Translations under genes and position numbers: made by a program
Shown here: piece by piece, positions 1-7,759 of the stretch
How positions within the stretch are numbered: position 1 is the stretch's first letter
Layout: every line of letters starts with the position of its first letter
The notes under the pieces: model-generated
Database searches by the model: none
Told to the model about the DNA's origin: nothing
What the model saw: only the letters and a program-made list of their open reading frames with translations
DNA from: Actinomycetes bacterium
Lineage (GTDB): Bacteria > Actinomycetota > Acidimicrobiia > Spongiisociales > UBA5794
Reading direction: 5' to 3'
Assembly (NCBI GenBank): GCA_024640745.1
Contig: JAHEEL010000041.1
Coordinates: 1 to 13,865, forward strand
Length of the DNA stretch: 13,865 nucleotides

Positions 1-1229
1 TGGCAACGAAGCTCGGCCACACGGTCTCGGTCTACGACCGATCGTCGACGGCGCTCCTCCCCCTTCGCGAGCAGGGGATCGCCGTCCATTCCGGTGCCTG
101 GCCGGACCGTCTGCTGCGCGGCACCGAGCTGGTCGTGGTCTCGCCCGGATTCCCCGAGCACTCGGATCCAGTCCGTGGAGCCGCCGCGGCCGGCATCGAG
201 ATCATCAGTGAGATGGAGTTCGGCGTTCGCCGGCTCCGGGTGCCCTACGTTGCGGTCACCGGAACCAACGGGAAGACGACGGTCACGACGGCAACCACCG
301 CGATGCTGAATGCAAGTGGCGTGTCGGCCGTTGCCGCTGGGAACATCGGACTTCCCATCTGCGGTCTCGATCCGGAGCCTGCGTCGGTCGTGGTGCTCGA
401 GGCGTCGAGTTTCCAGCTCCGGTTCGTTGATGGATTCCGCCCGGCGGCAGCGGGGATCACCAACGTGGCGGCTGACCATCTCGATTGGCACGGGACGATC
501 GACGCCTACGTCGCGGCGAAGGCGCGGATCTTCGAGAACATGACGCCCGACGATGTGCTCGCTTACGACGTCGACGATGCCGGTGCGGCTCGCCTGTCCG
601 CCGCGGCGCCTTGCCGTCGGGTACCGGTGAGCGGTTTGGCCGTGCCGGCTGCCGGGATCGGCCCGGACGGCGGCAGGCTCGTGGTCGGCGGTGCTCACTT
701 GCCGCTTGCGACGACCGATCCTTCGTACGTCGTAGATCTCGGCATCGCCGCCGCCATTGCGTCGGCCGTTGGGGCGACGCACGACGGGATCGCCACCGTG
801 CTGTCCGACTTCGTTCCGGGTGCCCACCGCCGGCGCATCGTGTCGAACGAAGGCGACATCGTGTGGATTGACGATTCGAAGGCGACGAACCCGCATGCGG
901 CGCATGCGGCTGCGGCGGCGTACGACCGGGTTGTGATGCTTGCCGGCGGGCGGAACAAGGATCTCGATCTCTCCGACGTTGCGGCGGACTCCGTTCGGCA
1001 CCTCGTCGCCTTCGGCGAGGCTGCAGGCGATGTCGCTTCGGGATTCAGCGGGCCGACAACGGTCGTTGACGATCTCCCGGCAGCCGTCGATGCTGCCCGC
1101 CGCATTGCGCGGGCCGGCGATACGGTGCTCCTCGCTCCGGGCTGTGCGAGCTTCGACGAGTTCGCGTCGTATGCCGAACGAGGTGAGCGCTTCGCAGAGC
1201 TCGTTGCCGAGCCGGGGGTCGCGAAATGA
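1..1229 (+). CDS. murD: UDP-N-acetylmuramoyl-L-alanine--D-glutamate ligase (5' partial)
   Basis: MurD is the cytoplasmic ATP-dependent ligase that adds D-glutamate to UDP-MurNAc-L-Ala in peptidoglycan precursor synthesis. The reading frame is open from base 3, so the start lies outside the window; 408 residues are visible, and roughly 40 N-terminal residues are probably missing compared with the usual ~450. Seen: the UDP-binding-domain motif VSPGFP near base 141, the P-loop GTNGKTT at 261-281, EASSFQL, the metal-site region ITNVAADHLDWHG, DDSKATNPHA from base 870, AGGRNKDLD, and the C-terminal signature APGCASFDEF. This last motif and DDSKATN separate MurD from MurC, MurE and MurF. The GTG at 135 is an internal codon, not the start. 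Its stop overlaps the ftsW start by four bases (ATGA, 1226-1229), which suggests translational coupling. mraY and murF are the expected upstream neighbours but cannot be seen. Confidence 0.96.
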   Translation, partial: ATKLGHTVSVYDRSSTALLPLREQGIAVHSGAWPDRLLRGTELVVVSPGFPEHSDPVRGAAAAGIEIISEMEFGVRRLRVPYVAVTGTNGKTTVTTATTAMLNASGVSAVAAGNIGLPICGLDPEPASVVVLEASSFQLRFVDGFRPAAAGITNVAADHLDWHGTIDAYVAAKARIFENMTPDDVLAYDVDDAGAARLSAAAPCRRVPVSGLAVPAAGIGPDGGRLVVGGAHLPLATTDPSYVVDLGIAAAIASAVGATHDGIATVLSDFVPGAHRRRIVSNEGDIVWIDDSKATNPHAAHAAAAAYDRVVMLAGGRNKDLDLSDVAADSVRHLVAFGEAAGDVASGFSGPTTVVDDLPAAVDAARRIARAGDTVLLAPGCASFDEFASYAERGERFAELVAEPGVAK

Positions 1230-2467
1230 CCAACGGTTCGAATGGTGTCGACCAAGCTACCCGGATGCTCGAGGCCGTTCCAGACCCGATTGTCGACGAC
1301 GGTGATGACGCGCGATCCTCGGTTCGCGAGCAGATCCGGGAACGACGGGCCGCCAAGGCACTGAATCGGAGCGACCGTCGGGCCGTCCTGCTCGTCGTGC
1401 CGGTGGTCATGCTCCTGATCGTGGGCCTCGGCGCGATGCTGTCGGCGGCATCCGTCGTCTCGATTCGGGAGACGGGCGACCACCTCTTCTACATCAAGCG
1501 GCAGCTGGTCTGGGTGGGTCTCGGACTGGCGGCGCTCGTCGTCTTCGCTCGAATCCCGTACCGGCTCTACCGGAAGTTTGCGCTCGTGATCTTCATTGCA
1601 GCACTGGTCGGCCTGGCGGCGACGCTCGTTGTCGGCGATGTACGTGGCGGCGCCCGTCGCTGGATCGAGGTCGGCCCGCTCACGATCCAAGCATCCGAAT
1701 TCGCAAAGCTCGCCACGGTCATCGTGCTGTCGGCCGTCATGGCGAAGAAGGATCAGCTGCTCGGATCGCTTGCCCATTTCCTCCTGCCGGTCGGAGCCAT
1801 TCTCGGCGGCGTAGCGGCGCTGCTCATGGCACAACCGGATTTCGGGACGACCCTCCTGATCGGCGCCTCGGCATTCGCGGTGCTGTTTGCGTCGGCCGCT
1901 CCCGTCGGATACGTCGTTGGGCTCGGCGGCATCGCGGCCCTGCTCGGCACGGTTGGCGCGTTCACGATGGACTACCGGCGCGACCGCATCACGGGCTTCC
2001 TCGATCCGTTCGCCGATCCGCTCGGTACCGGCCATCAGGCCGTCCAGAGCCTGGTTGCCCTCGGAACCGGGGGATGGTTCGGTGTCGGTCTCGGAGCAAG
2101 CCGCGCCCGATGGTCGTTCCTTCCGAACGCACACACCGACTTCATCTTTGCGATCATCGGAGAGGAAACCGGCCTGGTCGGCGCTGCCCTCGTGATCGTG
2201 CTCTTCGCCTTGTTCGCCGCCGTCGGCATCCGGATAGCGCTCAAGGCGCCGGACATGTTCGGTCGGCTCCTCGCCGTCGGCATCGTCTCCTGGGTGTCGT
2301 TCCAGGCGCTGATCAACGTCGGAGGCGTGGTCGCGGTGCTGCCGATCACCGGCGTTCCGCTTCCGTTCGTGTCATCGGGCGGCAATGCCATGATCGTCAG
2401 CCTGGCTGCCGTAGGGATCCTGGTGAACATATCTCGGACGAGGGCCGCCGGTTCGGCGACATCATGA
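1226..2467 (+). CDS. ftsW: Septal SEDS peptidoglycan glycosyltransferase FtsW
   Basis: FtsW is the multi-pass SEDS-family polymerase that makes septal glycan strands from lipid II together with a class B penicillin-binding protein. The 413-residue product has a cytoplasmic N-terminal tail of about 52 residues, acidic then basic (RERRAAKALNRSDRR). About ten hydrophobic segments follow, starting near residue 53. Family motifs are present: GGARRWIEVGP (141-151), QASEFAK (155-161), QPDFGTT (203-209), YRRDRITGFLDPF (250-262), and LPNAHTDFIF (299-308), whose Asp305 matches the catalytic aspartate of the family. PLPFVSSGGNAM is at 378-389. RodA is a close paralogue, but position between murD and murG makes FtsW the better call. 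The ATG overlaps the murD stop, with a G-rich stretch (GGGGG, 1214-1218) as a possible ribosome binding site. Its end overlaps murG by four bases. Confidence 0.95.
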   Translation: MTNGSNGVDQATRMLEAVPDPIVDDGDDARSSVREQIRERRAAKALNRSDRRAVLLVVPVVMLLIVGLGAMLSAASVVSIRETGDHLFYIKRQLVWVGLGLAALVVFARIPYRLYRKFALVIFIAALVGLAATLVVGDVRGGARRWIEVGPLTIQASEFAKLATVIVLSAVMAKKDQLLGSLAHFLLPVGAILGGVAALLMAQPDFGTTLLIGASAFAVLFASAAPVGYVVGLGGIAALLGTVGAFTMDYRRDRITGFLDPFADPLGTGHQAVQSLVALGTGGWFGVGLGASRARWSFLPNAHTDFIFAIIGEETGLVGAALVIVLFALFAAVGIRIALKAPDMFGRLLAVGIVSWVSFQALINVGGVVAVLPITGVPLPFVSSGGNAMIVSLAAVGILVNISRTRAAGSATS

Positions 2468-3543
2468 CCTACGCCTTTGCCGCCGCCGGCACGGGCGGAC
2501 ACGTCTATCCGGCGATCGCCGTGGCTCGTTCCCTCGTCGGAGCCGGTGTCGAACCCGACGAGATCGTCTTCTTCGGCGGCGATCGCCTGGAGGCGCGCGT
2601 CGTTCCCGATGCCGGCTTCCGGCTCGTACAGCTCGAAATTCGCGGTCTCAAGCGGTCGTTGAGCGTCGACAACCTCAAGCTCCCGGCGATCGTTCGTCGA
2701 GCCGCAGCCCAGGTGGCGTCGACGCTCGCCGTGCGATCGCGCGGCGCGCTCATCGTCTTCGGCGGCTACGTGACCGTGCCGGCAGCAGCCGGTGCCCGCA
2801 AAGTCGGGATGCCCTACATCATCCACGAGCAGAACGCCGTACCGGGAGTCGCCAATCGGTACGTCGCCCGGCGTGCTGCGCGCACGTTCGTGGCGTTCGC
2901 CAACGCCCGCGATCGGCTGCGCCACGCGGAGCTCGTGGGGAACCCTCTGGGTGCAGGGTTCGAAGTCTTCGACCGCCCGCGTCTCCGCGTGGAGGCGCTT
3001 GGACGCTACGCCCTCGACCCGGATCGACCGGTCATCGGCATCGTTGGTGGGAGCCAGGGGGCGCAGGCCCTCAACGAGATCGCGGTCGAGATTGCCACGT
3101 CCCCGGATCGCGACTACTCGGTGCTGCACCTGACCGGCACCGAACATCACGACGTGCTGGCACAGCGCGCAACGGCAATGGATGGATGGATCACCAAGCC
3201 GTTTGAGCATGACATGCCGGCGTTCTATGCCGCAGCGGATCTCGTGCTCTCGCGAGCGGGGGCGATGACGGTGAGTGAGTTGGCGGCGACGGCGACTCCG
3301 TCCGTGGTGGTTCCTCTGCCGGCCGGAAGGGGGTATCAGGCGATGAATGCGCATGACTTGGAACAGGCAGGAGGCACCGTGATCGTCGATCAGGACCGCA
3401 TTGCCGATGTCCCGGATCTGCTGCGACGGCTCATCCGGGACCCCGAGCGTCGTGCGAGGATGGAAGCCGGGGCACGTTCGGTGGCTCGATCCGACGCTGC
3501 AAGCCGAGTTGCCCAAGCACTCATGGAGATTGCCGATGTTTGA
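2464..3543 (+). CDS. murG: UDP-GlcNAc:lipid I N-acetylglucosaminyltransferase MurG
   Basis: MurG is the GT28-family, membrane-associated enzyme that transfers GlcNAc from UDP-GlcNAc to lipid I, giving lipid II. The start is the ATG at 2464, which overlaps the ftsW stop (ATGA). The frame stays open farther upstream, but the conserved N-terminal glycine loop, GTGGHVYPA (residues 9-17), lies only nine residues in, so the upstream part is ftsW read out of frame. The 359-residue length is normal. Other motifs are FGGYVTVP (99-106), HEQNAVPG (121-128), the second G loop GGSQGAQALNE (195-205), and SRAGAMTVSELA (263-274), where Glu272 corresponds to the conserved nucleotide-sugar-binding glutamate. 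GYQAMNA (290-296) contains the conserved Gln and Asn. The 3' end overlaps murC by eight bases. It supplies the lipid II used by FtsW, encoded just upstream. Confidence 0.96.
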   Translation: MTYAFAAAGTGGHVYPAIAVARSLVGAGVEPDEIVFFGGDRLEARVVPDAGFRLVQLEIRGLKRSLSVDNLKLPAIVRRAAAQVASTLAVRSRGALIVFGGYVTVPAAAGARKVGMPYIIHEQNAVPGVANRYVARRAARTFVAFANARDRLRHAELVGNPLGAGFEVFDRPRLRVEALGRYALDPDRPVIGIVGGSQGAQALNEIAVEIATSPDRDYSVLHLTGTEHHDVLAQRATAMDGWITKPFEHDMPAFYAAADLVLSRAGAMTVSELAATATPSVVVPLPAGRGYQAMNAHDLEQAGGTVIVDQDRIADVPDLLRRLIRDPERRARMEAGARSVARSDAASRVAQALMEIADV

Positions 3544-4912
3544 GCCACCCAGTGTTGCGATCAACGAAATCTCATCGATTCACATGATCGGTGTCGGGGG
3601 AGCCGGCATGTCCGGGTTGGCGAAGCTGCTGGCGCAACGTGGCGTCAGGGTGACGGGCTCGGATGTGAAGCCGTCTGCGGTCATTGATGCTCTCTCCGGG
3701 GTCGGAGTGGAGACCTGGATCGGGCACCGCCCGGATCTCGTCGGTCGGGTCGACGTTGTTGTGGCCTCCTCGGCCGTTCCCGAGAACGACGCGGAGCTCC
3801 GCGCCGCGCGGGATGCCGGAATCGCGACCGCCAGGCGACCGGCGCTGTTGCGCGGGGTGACCGTTTCGTTCTCGACGATCGGGTTCTCCGGGACGCATGG
3901 AAAGACCTCGAGCACGGCTATGGCGGTGGCGGCATTGCGCGCATGCGGCCGGGACCCGTCTTTCATCGTCGGCGGAGAACTGACGGATCTCAACACTGGA
4001 GCCCACCTCGGCGATCGGGAGCTGTTGCTGCTCGAGGCCGATGAGGCGTTCGGTACCTTCCGGCATCTCGAACTCGACGCCCTGGGCGTGACCAACATCG
4101 AGGCCGACCATCTCGACTACTACAAGACGGTGACGGCGCTCGAGGAGGCGTTTGCACAAGTCGCGGTGCGCGCAGCGGGGCCTGTGGTCGGCTGCCTCGA
4201 CGATCCCGGGGTGCGCCGGCTTGCCGAGCGCGCGCCGGTCATCGGCTACGGAACCGCTCCGGAGGCCGATTGGCGCATCAGCGATATCGCCCTGAGTGCG
4301 ACATCGGCGTTCACGTTGACGGGTCGAGGCGCGACCCATCGCGTCCAACTCCGCCAGCCGGGGAAGCACGTCGTCATGAACGCGGGCGGCGTCCTTGCGT
4401 TGCTTGGGGAGTTGGGATTCGATCTCGAATGCGCCATTGCCGGTCTCGCCCGATTCGGCGGTGTGCGACGTCGGTTCGAAATCATGGCGCGGATCGATGG
4501 AGTCTCAATCGTCGATGACTATGCCCATCATCCCACCGAGGTCGCATCGACCGTTGAAGCCGCCCGCACCATGACACGCGGCCGTATCTGGGTGGTCTTC
4601 CAACCGCATCGATACACCAGGACCGCCGCACTCGCGCCAGCATTCGGCGAGCCGCTCGCCGGAGCCGACCGCATCATCGTCACCGACGTATACGGTGCCG
4701 GGGAACAGCCGCAGCCGGGGGTGACGGGTCGGCTCGTTGCGGAGGCGGTTCGAGCCGGCGGCGGCAACGTGGACTACATCGAGCGCTTGGCCGATGTCCC
4801 CGCGCACGTCGCGGGGCAGCTCGAATCGGGAGACACCCTGGTGCTGATGGGTGCCGGTGATGTCGCAACGATCTGGGACGAGATCGCCGACCACGTCGGA
4901 GGCGAATCGTGA
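3536..4912 (+). CDS. murC: UDP-N-acetylmuramate--L-alanine ligase
   Basis: MurC is the cytoplasmic ATP-dependent ligase that adds L-alanine to UDP-MurNAc, the first step of the peptide stem. The ATG at 3536 was chosen because GGAGA lies about seven bases upstream and the product (458 residues) then begins just before the Rossmann motif HMIGVGGAGMSG (16-27). The longer frame from 3401 only reads through murG. Domains run in the usual Mur order: UDP-binding (1-110), central ATPase with P-loop SGTHGKTSS (118-126), EADE (167-170) and TNIEADHLDYY (186-196), and C-terminal domain with DDYAHHPTEV (327-336), FQPHRYTRT (355-363), VYGAGEQP (385-392) and LMGAGDV (437-443). Two motif positions differ from the form I know best: DESD reads DEAF (169-172), and GxHNxxNA reads GKHVVMNA (276-283). 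It overlaps murG by eight bases and murB by four (GTGA). Confidence 0.95.
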   Translation: MFEPPSVAINEISSIHMIGVGGAGMSGLAKLLAQRGVRVTGSDVKPSAVIDALSGVGVETWIGHRPDLVGRVDVVVASSAVPENDAELRAARDAGIATARRPALLRGVTVSFSTIGFSGTHGKTSSTAMAVAALRACGRDPSFIVGGELTDLNTGAHLGDRELLLLEADEAFGTFRHLELDALGVTNIEADHLDYYKTVTALEEAFAQVAVRAAGPVVGCLDDPGVRRLAERAPVIGYGTAPEADWRISDIALSATSAFTLTGRGATHRVQLRQPGKHVVMNAGGVLALLGELGFDLECAIAGLARFGGVRRRFEIMARIDGVSIVDDYAHHPTEVASTVEAARTMTRGRIWVVFQPHRYTRTAALAPAFGEPLAGADRIIVTDVYGAGEQPQPGVTGRLVAEAVRAGGGNVDYIERLADVPAHVAGQLESGDTLVLMGAGDVATIWDEIADHVGGES

Positions 4913-5841
4913 CGCCCTGGGCCGACGGCGTCGGCGGTGTGCAGGCCAACGTTCCGATCGCTCCGCTGACCACCTACAAGCTGGGAGGGCCGGCTGCATG
5001 GCTCGTCGAGGTCGGCAGCGATCGTCATCTGGATGAAGTGCTCGAGGCGATTCCGCAGGACGTCGACGTACTGGTGCTCGGCCGAGGAAGCAATCTCGTG
5101 GTCGCCGACCGCGGTTTCGACGGCCTGGTCATGCGACTGGTCGGAGATTTCGTTGCTATCGAGGTGGCGCCGGACGGCACCATCCACGCTGGAGGGGCAG
5201 CTGCACTGCCGCGCGTGGCGCGTGCTGCTGCCGCAGCCGGACGATGCGACCTGGAGTTCTACGCCGGGATCCCGGGATCGGTCGGCGGAGCCGTGATGAT
5301 GAACGCGGGCGGCCACGGGAGCGATACCGCGGAGCACCTGATCGCCGCCTCCATTGTCGATCTCAGATCCGGAGCTCGCTCAGAGCGCACGGCGCAGGAA
5401 CTCGCGCTCGGCTACCGGCGGTCGAACCTCCGGCCGGAGCAGATCGTGACGGCGGCCCGTTTTTCGACGACACCGTGCTCGAGAGGCGCTGCCGAGGCGC
5501 GGATACGCGAGATCACGCGCTGGCGCAAGGAGCACCAGCCGGGTGGGACTTTCAACGCCGGATCGGTGTTCAAGAACCCGCACGACGACGCCGCGGGTCG
5601 ACTGATCGAAGAGGCGGGGCTCAAGGGCTTTCGATGCGGGGGAGTCGCTGTGTCGGAAATGCACGCCAACTTCTTCGTAGCCGACGATGATGCGTCCGCA
5701 CAAGACGTCTGGGATCTCGTATCGGCGGTTCGGCGACGGGTTGCGGAAGCCACCGGAGTGTGGCTGACGCCCGAAGTCCGATTCGCCGGGGAATTCGACG
5801 AACGCAGCGGAGACTCTACGGAGCCGGAGACAACGGCATGA
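4909..5841 (+). CDS. murB: UDP-N-acetylenolpyruvoylglucosamine reductase
   Basis: MurB is the FAD- and NADPH-dependent reductase that converts UDP-GlcNAc-enolpyruvate to UDP-MurNAc, the substrate of MurC. The start is GTG at 4909, overlapping the murC stop as GTGA; the 310-residue length fits the family. The FAD-binding PCMH-type domain has TTYKLGGPAAW (21-31), LGRGSNLVV (57-65), and the signature AGIPGSVGGAVMMNAG (119-134). The C-terminal domain has GYRRSNLR (168-175) and FNAGSVFKNP (215-224), in which Ser219 is the expected proton donor. AGRLIEEAGLKGFRCGG (229-245) and VSEMHANF (248-255) follow. The short length and GSVFKNP-type active-site loop fit the type II class. The roughly 20 polar residues after 295 look like an unconserved tail. 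It overlaps ftsQ by four bases. Confidence 0.95.
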   Translation: MTPWADGVGGVQANVPIAPLTTYKLGGPAAWLVEVGSDRHLDEVLEAIPQDVDVLVLGRGSNLVVADRGFDGLVMRLVGDFVAIEVAPDGTIHAGGAAALPRVARAAAAAGRCDLEFYAGIPGSVGGAVMMNAGGHGSDTAEHLIAASIVDLRSGARSERTAQELALGYRRSNLRPEQIVTAARFSTTPCSRGAAEARIREITRWRKEHQPGGTFNAGSVFKNPHDDAAGRLIEEAGLKGFRCGGVAVSEMHANFFVADDDASAQDVWDLVSAVRRRVAEATGVWLTPEVRFAGEFDERSGDSTEPETTA

Positions 5842-6638
5842 ACACGATGGACCATCGCATCGCCGAACGTCGGCACGAGGTGACGGAAGAGCGTGCTCGT
5901 GGGCGGCTGCGCTGGCTGATCTGGGTCGTGATCCTCGTCGGCGCGATCGCCGCCGCGGTCTGGTTCGTGCAGTCGCCGGTCCTTGCGATTCGCTCGATCG
6001 TGGTCACCGGGGCGGAACGGACCGATCCGTCCGCCGTGGCCGCCGGCGTCGGAGCCGCGCCCGGGACCCCAACCATCTCGGTGCGGGGAGGCGAGATCGA
6101 GGCGGCGCTCCTCACGAGCCCTTGGATTGCCCAGGCCGATGTAACGGTTTCGTGGCCCGGGACGATCGAGATCGACGTTCGCGAGCGCGTCCCGGTCACG
6201 TCGATCACGACCGAGCGGGGCGTCTTCGCTCTTGCAATCGACGGTGTCCTGCTCGAGGCGGTCGAGGGGGAACCGTTGGGCCCGATGATCGTTTCCGACC
6301 TTGTCGGTCGGCTGACGGTCGGCGATCGCGTCGGCCACGTTGGCACGCTCGGTGCCGCAGAATTCGCGGCTGGACTGTCGCCGTCCTTGTCTCGCTCGAC
6401 GACGGTCTCGGTCACCGCCGATTCGCTCTCGGCCATCGTTGCCGGATACCCGGTCGTTCTCGGCCGACCGATGGACATGGCGTTCAAGGCGGCAGCGGTC
6501 GAGGCGCTCATTGCGTCCGGCTTGGACGAGGGAAGTCGGATCGACGTGACCGCTCCGATGCGCCCGGCCGTGGCGCTGCCTCAATCTCTACTGGAAGGTG
6601 AGACGGAGACACTCGAACAGGCTCAACCTTCGGACTAA
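5838..6638 (+). CDS. ftsQ: Cell division protein FtsQ (DivIB-like, POTRA domain)
   Basis: FtsQ is a single-pass membrane protein that scaffolds the septal FtsW/class B PBP complex. The ATG at 5838 overlaps the murB stop (ATGA) and follows a GGAG about nine bases upstream; the longer frame from 5760 only reads through murB. The product has 266 residues: a charged cytoplasmic tail (1-23), one membrane segment (about 24-44, rich in Val, Ile and Ala), then a POTRA domain (about 48-118). That domain begins with AIRSIVVTGAERTDP and includes SPWIAQADVTVSWPGTIEIDV, split here as residues 94-104 and 105-114. The ERVPV turn (116-120) follows, then a beta-rich FtsQ/DivIB region to about 240. Sequence conservation in this family is low, so the call rests on architecture plus position between murB and ftsZ. 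ftsA, which follows ftsQ in proteobacteria, is absent, as usual for actinobacteria. Confidence 0.93.
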   Translation: MNTMDHRIAERRHEVTEERARGRLRWLIWVVILVGAIAAAVWFVQSPVLAIRSIVVTGAERTDPSAVAAGVGAAPGTPTISVRGGEIEAALLTSPWIAQADVTVSWPGTIEIDVRERVPVTSITTERGVFALAIDGVLLEAVEGEPLGPMIVSDLVGRLTVGDRVGHVGTLGAAEFAAGLSPSLSRSTTVSVTADSLSAIVAGYPVVLGRPMDMAFKAAAVEALIASGLDEGSRIDVTAPMRPAVALPQSLLEGETETLEQAQPSD

Positions 6639-6645
6639 CCTTCAG
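6625..6645 (+). repeat. Imperfect 9-bp direct repeat across the ftsQ stop
   Basis: AACCTTCGG (6625-6633) and AACCTTCAG (6637-6645) match at eight of nine bases with a 12-base period, roughly one helical turn. They span the ftsQ stop codon and end 25 bases before the ftsZ ATG. This is the only non-overlapping junction in the cluster, so a regulator site or promoter-proximal element for ftsZ is conceivable. The pair may also be chance. TAACCT (6636-6641), inside the repeat, has the TANNNT form of an actinobacterial -10 box, but no convincing -35 box is visible. Confidence 0.3.
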
Positions 6646-6655
6646 ATACCTGCGC

Positions 6656-6662
6656 GGGAGGA
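6656..6662 (+). promoter_or_regulatory. Strong ribosome binding site of ftsZ
   Basis: GGGAGGA sits eight bases before the ftsZ ATG at 6671. It is the best Shine-Dalgarno match on the plus strand of the window and lies in the only intergenic gap of the cluster (6639-6670). This fits the high FtsZ level that cells need relative to the overlapping upstream genes, and it fixes the ftsZ start. Confidence 0.8.
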
Positions 6663-6670
6663 CTCAAGAC

Positions 6671-7759
6671 ATGACCGATCCGAAACTCGCACCGCATACC
6701 TACCTGGCCGTCATCAAAGTGGTCGGCGTCGGTGGTGGTGGCGTCAACGCCGTCAACCGCATGATCGAGGCGGGTGTTGGCGGCGTCGAGTTCATCGCGG
6801 TGAACACCGACGCTCAGGCGCTGATCATGTCCGATGCAGATCTGAAGCTCGATATCGGGCGCGACTCGACGCGCGGCCTGGGTGCAGGAGCGAACCCTGA
6901 AGTGGGCCGTGAAGCCGCAGACGAGCATCGCGGAGAACTCGAAGACGCGCTCACGGGCGCCGACATGGTGTTCATCACCGCCGGCGAAGGCGGCGGAACC
7001 GGGACGGGCGCCGCTCCCGTGGTTGCCGAAGTGGCGCGTTCGCTCGGTGCACTCACGGTCGGTGTCGTCACGCGTCCCTTCGGGTTCGAGGGCCGACGCC
7101 GATCGGTCGCCGCTGAGCAGGGAATCCAATCCCTCAAGGCCGCCGTCGACACGCTGATCATCATTCCGAACGAACGGCTGCTCGAGATCGCCGATCAGCA
7201 CACACCGGTCATCGAGGCGTTCCGGATGGCGGACGAGATCCTCACCAATGGAGTGAAGGGCATCACCGACCTGATCACGACTCCCGGCCTCATCAACGTC
7301 GATTTCGCCGATGTCAAGACGGTCATGTCAGAAGCCGGATCCGCCGTGATGGGGATCGGGCAATCGACCGGCGACAGCCGTGCGCAGCAGGCCGCGGAGA
7401 AGGCGATCTCGAGCCCGCTGCTCGAGACGTCGATGGACGGGGCACGCGGTGTCCTGCTCTCCATTGCCGGTCCCATCGACATGACCCTCCACGAGGTCTC
7501 GACGGCGGCATCGATTGTGGCCGATCACTCCGACGGTGACGCCAACATCATCTTTGGTGCCGTTGTCGACGACACACTCGGGGACGAGATGCGCGTGACC
7601 GTGATCGCGGCGGGCTTCGAACAGCAACAGCCGCGATCTTCCTCGTTCGCATCGGCGCCGACCGTGAGCGTGCCGAGCGTTCGTCCGCCGCTCGACGAAA
7701 CCGGTTCGCACGACGAGGGAACCGACGAACTAGAGATCCCAGGGTTCGTGCGCGGATGA
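6671..7759 (+). CDS. ftsZ: Cell division GTPase FtsZ
   Basis: FtsZ is the tubulin-like GTPase that polymerises into the cytokinetic ring. The 362-residue product has a very short N-terminus, then KVVGVGGGGVNAVNRM (16-31) and VNTDAQAL (44-51). The tubulin signature GGGTGTGAAPVVAE is at 107-120, with the preceding TAGE as in other actinobacteria. TRPFGFEGRRRS (134-145), PNERLL (166-171), ITDLITTPGLINVDFADVK (198-216) with the T7 loop NVDFADV, and SPLLE (248-252) follow. The globular part ends near VTVIAAGFE (309-317). A variable linker of about 33 residues leads to the C-terminal peptide DELEIPGFVRG (352-362), the site that binds partners such as SepF, which is encoded three genes downstream. 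Its ATG is set by the GGGAGGA site. The stop overlaps pgeF by four bases. Confidence 0.98.
   Translation: MTDPKLAPHTYLAVIKVVGVGGGGVNAVNRMIEAGVGGVEFIAVNTDAQALIMSDADLKLDIGRDSTRGLGAGANPEVGREAADEHRGELEDALTGADMVFITAGEGGGTGTGAAPVVAEVARSLGALTVGVVTRPFGFEGRRRSVAAEQGIQSLKAAVDTLIIIPNERLLEIADQHTPVIEAFRMADEILTNGVKGITDLITTPGLINVDFADVKTVMSEAGSAVMGIGQSTGDSRAQQAAEKAISSPLLETSMDGARGVLLSIAGPIDMTLHEVSTAASIVADHSDGDANIIFGAVVDDTLGDEMRVTVIAAGFEQQQPRSSSFASAPTVSVPSVRPPLDETGSHDEGTDELEIPGFVRG

Noticed and set aside
695..2134. 479-codon open frame on the minus strand over murD and ftsW
   Set aside because: Low-complexity Arg/Glu/Asp-rich composition with no family motif, opposite two clearly real genes.
2035..3564. 509-codon open frame on the minus strand over ftsW and murG
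   Set aside because: Same reasoning: a shadow frame of GC-rich coding DNA with no recognisable domain.
6721..6750. GGTGGTGGTGG tandem triplet run in ftsZ
   Set aside because: It simply encodes the conserved glycine loop GGGG of FtsZ.
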